Source: MAG-120531 sp038125995
GTDB lineage: Bacteria > Bacteroidota > Bacteroidia > Flavobacteriales > Flavobacteriaceae
DNA: 64,000 nt
Direction of reading: 5' to 3'
Assembly (NCBI GenBank): GCA_038125995.1
Contig: JAYPEX010000009.1
Location: forward strand, 36,793-100,792
Position 1 is the stretch's first letter; each line of letters begins with the position of its first letter. The notes under the pieces are model-generated. The model was not told the origin of the DNA. It searched no databases and was given only the letters and a program-made list of their open reading frames with translations. Both the position numbers and the translations under genes were made by a program. Shown here one piece after another: positions 60,892 to 64,000 of this stretch.

Positions 60892-61941
60892 CTATTCTTC
60901 TCCAAAAGAATTCCACCCCATTGCTTTTAATGGAATTTTTTGATCAGCTCTAGTCACCAGATGAGCCCCCATAGATTCTTCAGTCATATAACCAATAACT
61001 GTTAGATTAGGATTGGCTTTAATCTTGTCGTAATCCTTCCCATCAATTGTAAAAAGCAATTCGTATTCATCTCCACCACTTAATGCAATGGTGGTTGAGT
61101 TGACCTCAAACTCTTCACAAACACTTATAACAGTAGGGTCGAGAGGAAGTTTTTCTTCATAGAGGTCACATCCCACTTTGGAATGCCTACACAGGTGTAG
61201 AATTTCAGAGGAAAGCCCGTCCGAAATATCGATCATTGAGGTTGGTTGCACCTTTAAATCACTGAGTAATTTGACAATATCGACTCTAGCTTCAGGTTTT
61301 AATAAACGCTCTACGATGTATTGGTAGGGTTCTAAATCAGGTTGGTTATCAGGATTGACTTTAAAGACTTCATTTTCACGTTGCATGACTTTAAGTCCCA
61401 TATAGGCACCACCGAGATCCCCACTAACTACTAGTAAATCAGTTGGTTTTGCTCCGGATCGATAAGTGATTTTTTTCTCATCTGCAATTCCAAGTGCTGT
61501 AATGCTGATGATCATTCCTTTGGTTGAAGAGGTGGTATCTCCACCGACTACATCCACTTTGTAGAGTACGGCAGCTAAGCGAATTCCAGAATACAATTCC
61601 TCCAATGCTTCCAATGGAAATCTATTTGAAACCGCAATGGAAACCGTGATCTGAGTAGGAATGGCATTCATAGCGCAAACATCCGATAGGTTGACCATGA
61701 CGGCTTTGTATCCCACGTGCTTTAAAGGCATGAATCCCAAGTCAAAATGGACTCCTTCCACAAGCATATCTGTTGTCATAACAACCTTACGATCCTTGAA
61801 ATCAAGAACAGCAGCGTCATCACCGATCCCCTTTAAGGTGGATTTGTGTTGTAGTTTGAGGTCCTTGGTAAGCGTATCAATGAGTCCAAACTCACCTAAT
61901 TGCTCTAGATCTGTTTTGGGAGGCGTCTTGTCTTCTAACAT
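60892..61941 (-). CDS. thiL: Thiamine-monophosphate kinase
   Basis: 349 residues. GIGDDAAVL (38-46) and the later GGDTTSS and ISDGLSSE blocks bind Mg-ATP and thiamine phosphate. It makes the active cofactor thiamine pyrophosphate. It follows pepP by 22 nt and ends the hemJ-pepP-thiL run; no other thiamine gene is near and I see no TPP riboswitch. Confidence 0.95.
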   Translation of the reverse strand: MLEDKTPPKTDLEQLGEFGLIDTLTKDLKLQHKSTLKGIGDDAAVLDFKDRKVVMTTDMLVEGVHFDLGFMPLKHVGYKAVMVNLSDVCAMNAIPTQITVSIAVSNRFPLEALEELYSGIRLAAVLYKVDVVGGDTTSSTKGMIISITALGIADEKKITYRSGAKPTDLLVVSGDLGGAYMGLKVMQRENEVFKVNPDNQPDLEPYQYIVERLLKPEARVDIVKLLSDLKVQPTSMIDISDGLSSEILHLCRHSKVGCDLYEEKLPLDPTVISVCEEFEVNSTTIALSGGDEYELLFTIDGKDYDKIKANPNLTVIGYMTEESMGAHLVTRADQKIPLKAMGWNSFGEE

Positions 61942-61963
61942 GGCGCAAAGGTACTATTTTAGT

Positions 61964-63256
61964 TTAGGAATTCATTAAATCTTCTAGTTCATCCGCTAGA
62001 ATAGGAATGTTCTTCATCAAATTAAATGGTTCACCCTCTTGTTGAATCACTACATCATCCTCGATACGAATTCCAAACCCTTCATTTGGGATATAAATTC
62101 CAGGCTCAACAGTAAAGACCATACCCGCTTTCATAGGAGTTTTTAAAGCACCGTAATCATGAGTGTTTAACCCCATATGATGTGAAGTTCCATGCATAAA
62201 GTATTTTTTATAGGCGGGCCAAGTAGGGTCTTCGTTTTGTATCGCTGCTTTGTCCAATAGACCTAGCCCTAAGAGTTCAGAGGTCATTATTTTGCCGACT
62301 TCTTTGTGGTATTCATCCCACAGAACTCCTGGTCTAAGCATGGAGGTAGCCTCCTCTTTTACTCGAAGGACTGCATTGTAAACAGCTTTTTGTCGATCGG
62401 AGAAGCGACCATTTACAGGAATGGTTCTTGTGAGATCAGAACTGTAGTTAGCGTATTCAGCAGCTACATCCATCAGAATTAAATCACCAGATTGACACTG
62501 CTGGTTGTTTTCGATATAGTGGAGTACATTGGCATTGTTTCCCGATGCGATAATAGGAGTATAGGCAAAACCTTTTGATCTGTTGCGAACAAATTCATGA
62601 AGGAGTTCCGCTTCAATTTCGTATTCCCAAACACCCGGTTTCACAAAAGAGAGCAAACGTCTGAATCCTTTTTCAGTGATATTACAAGCTTCTTGAATGA
62701 GTTCGATTTCTTCCGGTTCTTTAACCCCACGGATGGCTTCTAAAATTGGAAAGCTCTTGGATCTTTTATGTGCTGGAAATTGCTCAAGTGTTTTTTTGAT
62801 AAATCGATCTTCACGAGTTTGAGTTTCAACAGCCTGCCTGTAATGCTCATTGGTGTTGAGATAAATTGTGTCCACTTCGCTCATCAGCTGGGTAAAAACG
62901 TGATCAAATTCACTGAGCCACAGTACCGTTTCAATACCTGAAATTGAAGTAGCCTGCTCTTTGGTCAGTTTGGCTCCCTCCCAAATAGCGATATGTTCAT
63001 TGGTTTCACGAACAAATAATACTTCTCGGTATTTTTTGTTGTAAGCATCGGGACACAATAGGAGAATCGTTTCTTCTTGGTCGGCACCACTGAGGTAAAA
63101 AAGATTGCGTTCTTGCTCAAAAGGCAAGGTGGAATCAGCACCAGTAGGATACATATCTAATGAATTAAAAACAGCAATACTTTTTGGCTTCATTTGAGCT
63201 GTAAACTTAGCTCTGTTTTTTACAAATAGACGCGAAGGTATAGAATGATACTTCAT
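61964..63256 (-). CDS. pepP: Xaa-Pro aminopeptidase (aminopeptidase P)
   Basis: 430 residues. An N-terminal AMP_N domain (about 1-150) precedes the M24 'pita-bread' domain. Metal ligands are visible in DVAAEY, SSDLTRT, HGTSHHMGL, VEPGIYIP and RIEDDVV. It removes the N-terminal residue from peptides with proline at position two. No signal peptide, so it is cytosolic. It lies 18 nt after the HemJ-like gene. Confidence 0.95.
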   Translation of the reverse strand: MKYHSIPSRLFVKNRAKFTAQMKPKSIAVFNSLDMYPTGADSTLPFEQERNLFYLSGADQEETILLLCPDAYNKKYREVLFVRETNEHIAIWEGAKLTKEQATSISGIETVLWLSEFDHVFTQLMSEVDTIYLNTNEHYRQAVETQTREDRFIKKTLEQFPAHKRSKSFPILEAIRGVKEPEEIELIQEACNITEKGFRRLLSFVKPGVWEYEIEAELLHEFVRNRSKGFAYTPIIASGNNANVLHYIENNQQCQSGDLILMDVAAEYANYSSDLTRTIPVNGRFSDRQKAVYNAVLRVKEEATSMLRPGVLWDEYHKEVGKIMTSELLGLGLLDKAAIQNEDPTWPAYKKYFMHGTSHHMGLNTHDYGALKTPMKAGMVFTVEPGIYIPNEGFGIRIEDDVVIQQEGEPFNLMKNIPILADELEDLMNS

Positions 63257-63274
63257 AAGAGGGTTATATGGTTG

Positions 63275-63826
63275 TTATTTGTCAGGGTGACTTTCTCGGT
63301 ATTTTTTATAAGCTTTGATCCCAATCATCAGTAAGATACTGAGAAGGATGATTCCGATAAATCCATAGATCCAACTAAAGGATGTTTTTAGAATTACGAT
63401 AAATATAATAGCGAACAACAATAGGGTGGCAACCTCATTAAAAATACGCATGTATTTAGAACTGTGGGTAATTTGCCCTCTAGAATAAGCTTTTGCAATC
63501 TTGTGAATTTTGAGATGATAGAGCCACAATAAGAGCACAAATCCGAGCTTTAGCTGCATCCAAAGAAGTCTTAATAGAGGAGGGTTGATCACAAGCAGGA
63601 TTACAGCAAATAATGTCGCCAAAATAGCTGAAGGCCATGTGATAATATTCAAGAGCCTACGCGTCATTAACAACAGTTGTGGCAAGAGGAGTTTTTGGGT
63701 ATCCTCAGGCTTTTGTTTTGCTTCGATGATATAGATAAACAACCTGGGGAGGTAAAACAATCCTGCAAACCAAGTGATCACGAAAATAAGGTGTAACGCC
63801 TTGATATTATTGTAGAGTTCTAACAT
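63275..63826 (-). CDS. hemJ: HemJ-like protoporphyrinogen oxidase (CopD/UPF0093 family)
   Basis: 183 residues from ATG 63826; TTG at 63841 would add five. The N-terminus IKALHLIFVITWFAGLFYLPRLF matches the HemJ pattern with the conserved His, and YMRIFNEVATLLLFAIIFIVILK matches the C-terminal one. Four to five membrane helices. HemJ oxidises protoporphyrinogen IX and is the usual form in bacteria lacking HemG and HemY, neither of which is in the window. It would complete the step after HemF. Such genes are often annotated only as CopD family. Confidence 0.8.
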   Translation of the reverse strand: MLELYNNIKALHLIFVITWFAGLFYLPRLFIYIIEAKQKPEDTQKLLLPQLLLMTRRLLNIITWPSAILATLFAVILLVINPPLLRLLWMQLKLGFVLLLWLYHLKIHKIAKAYSRGQITHSSKYMRIFNEVATLLLFAIIFIVILKTSFSWIYGFIGIILLSILLMIGIKAYKKYRESHPDK

Positions 63827-64000
63827 GAATCTTGAGGTCAATTAATGAGTAAAGATACACAAATCGAGATTGATTTCTGAATTTAAAGATTTTGAAGATT
63901 CACTACAATATTATTGTGCAACTGAATCAAGATGTGATTTGATTATTACAAAGTATCAAATAAAAAAAGATGCTACTATAAGTAACATCTTTTTCTTAAT
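63827..64000. other. Intergenic right edge
   Basis: AT-rich region upstream of the HemJ-like gene. I see no reading frame, tRNA or clear promoter. It contains the terminator-like hairpin listed separately. Confidence 0.5.
63964..63997. terminator. Terminator-like hairpin at right edge
   Basis: Stem AAAAAGATG / CATCTTTTT with inner partial pairing and a short loop, followed by CTT. It looks like a bidirectional terminator, perhaps for a gene entering from the right. Confidence 0.6.

Noticed and set aside
1..64000. CRISPR array, insertion sequence, prophage or tRNA
   Set aside because: I saw no regularly spaced repeats, transposase, phage genes or tRNA-like cloverleaf in the gaps.

Overview
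The window is a contiguous, gene-dense piece of a chromosome from the Bacteroidota, almost certainly family Flavobacteriaceae. The reasons are the gliding/type IX secretion lipoproteins GldH and PorW/SprE, several protein families known mainly from flavobacteria (DUF4837, DUF5687, DUF6168, DUF6341, DUF6427, DUF4292, HU-CCDC81/SPOR), a three-subunit type B succinate dehydrogenase, an ATP synthase cluster without atpD/atpC, an AT-rich composition, and promoters of the Bacteroidota type (TTTG, about 19 nt, TAnnTTTG). I see no mobile element, prophage, CRISPR array, rRNA or tRNA. This is mainly conserved housekeeping DNA. No stretch longer than 300 bp lacks a gene.

Layout. 0.2-1.75 kb (-): DoxX-like membrane protein and holB. 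1.9-5.6 kb (+): pgk, a LysM lytic transglycosylase and a DUF4837 lipoprotein. 5.6-5.8 kb (-): tatA. 5.9-12.05 kb (+): M23 peptidase, GH3-family protein, rfbB-rfbC-rfbD (dTDP-rhamnose, rfbA absent) and purD. 12.1-14.4 kb: DUF6341, DUF6427 and a PaaE-like ferredoxin reductase. 14.45-16.6 kb (+): ABC exporter (DUF5687 permease plus ATPase). 16.7-25.3 kb (+): porW/sprE, bactofilin, atpZ, DUF6168, atpBEFHAG. 25.4-29.8 kb (+): flippase, dut, DUF4292 lipoprotein, EnvC-like protein, acyl-CoA thioesterase. 29.8-33.5 kb: SPOR protein (-), a dprA interrupted by a stop codon (+), trpS (-), and a PlsC-type acyltransferase also interrupted by a stop codon (+). 33.5-38.75 kb (+): recA, ricT (PSP1), gldH, PBP1A. 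38.8-42.25 kb (-): sdhCAB. 42.4-44.7 kb: 2OG-Fe(II) oxygenase (+), ThuA protein and AraC regulator (-). 44.85-51.4 kb (+): haem operon hemA-C-D-E-F, a phzF-like gene, hemB. 51.4-60.75 kb (-): one long SUF run, sufA-B-C-D-S-E, DUF59, DUF2480, hflX, serine hydrolase, ogt. 60.9-63.8 kb (-): hemJ-like gene, pepP, thiL.

How the parts fit. The haem block supplies every step from glutamyl-tRNA to coproporphyrinogen oxidation except hemL, and a HemJ-like oxidase lies 12 kb downstream; hemH is not in the window. The SUF operon supplies Fe-S clusters for proteins such as SdhB. SdhCAB and the ATP synthase are respiratory. Cell-envelope genes (transglycosylase, two M23/LytM proteins, PBP1A, GldH, PorW, SPOR protein, flippase, rfb genes) are scattered among them.

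The most noteworthy observation is that two close genes, dprA and a plsC-like acyltransferase, each carry one in-frame TAA at a conserved codon while the downstream reading frame and motifs remain intact. The intact trpS gene lies between them. Other points worth a look are a perfect 16-bp palindrome between the divergent araC-type gene and hemA, hairpins after atpE and in front of ricT, an inverted repeat around the purD promoter, and a HemB with the metal-site signature of the Mg-dependent class. I found no convincing undescribed multi-gene system.
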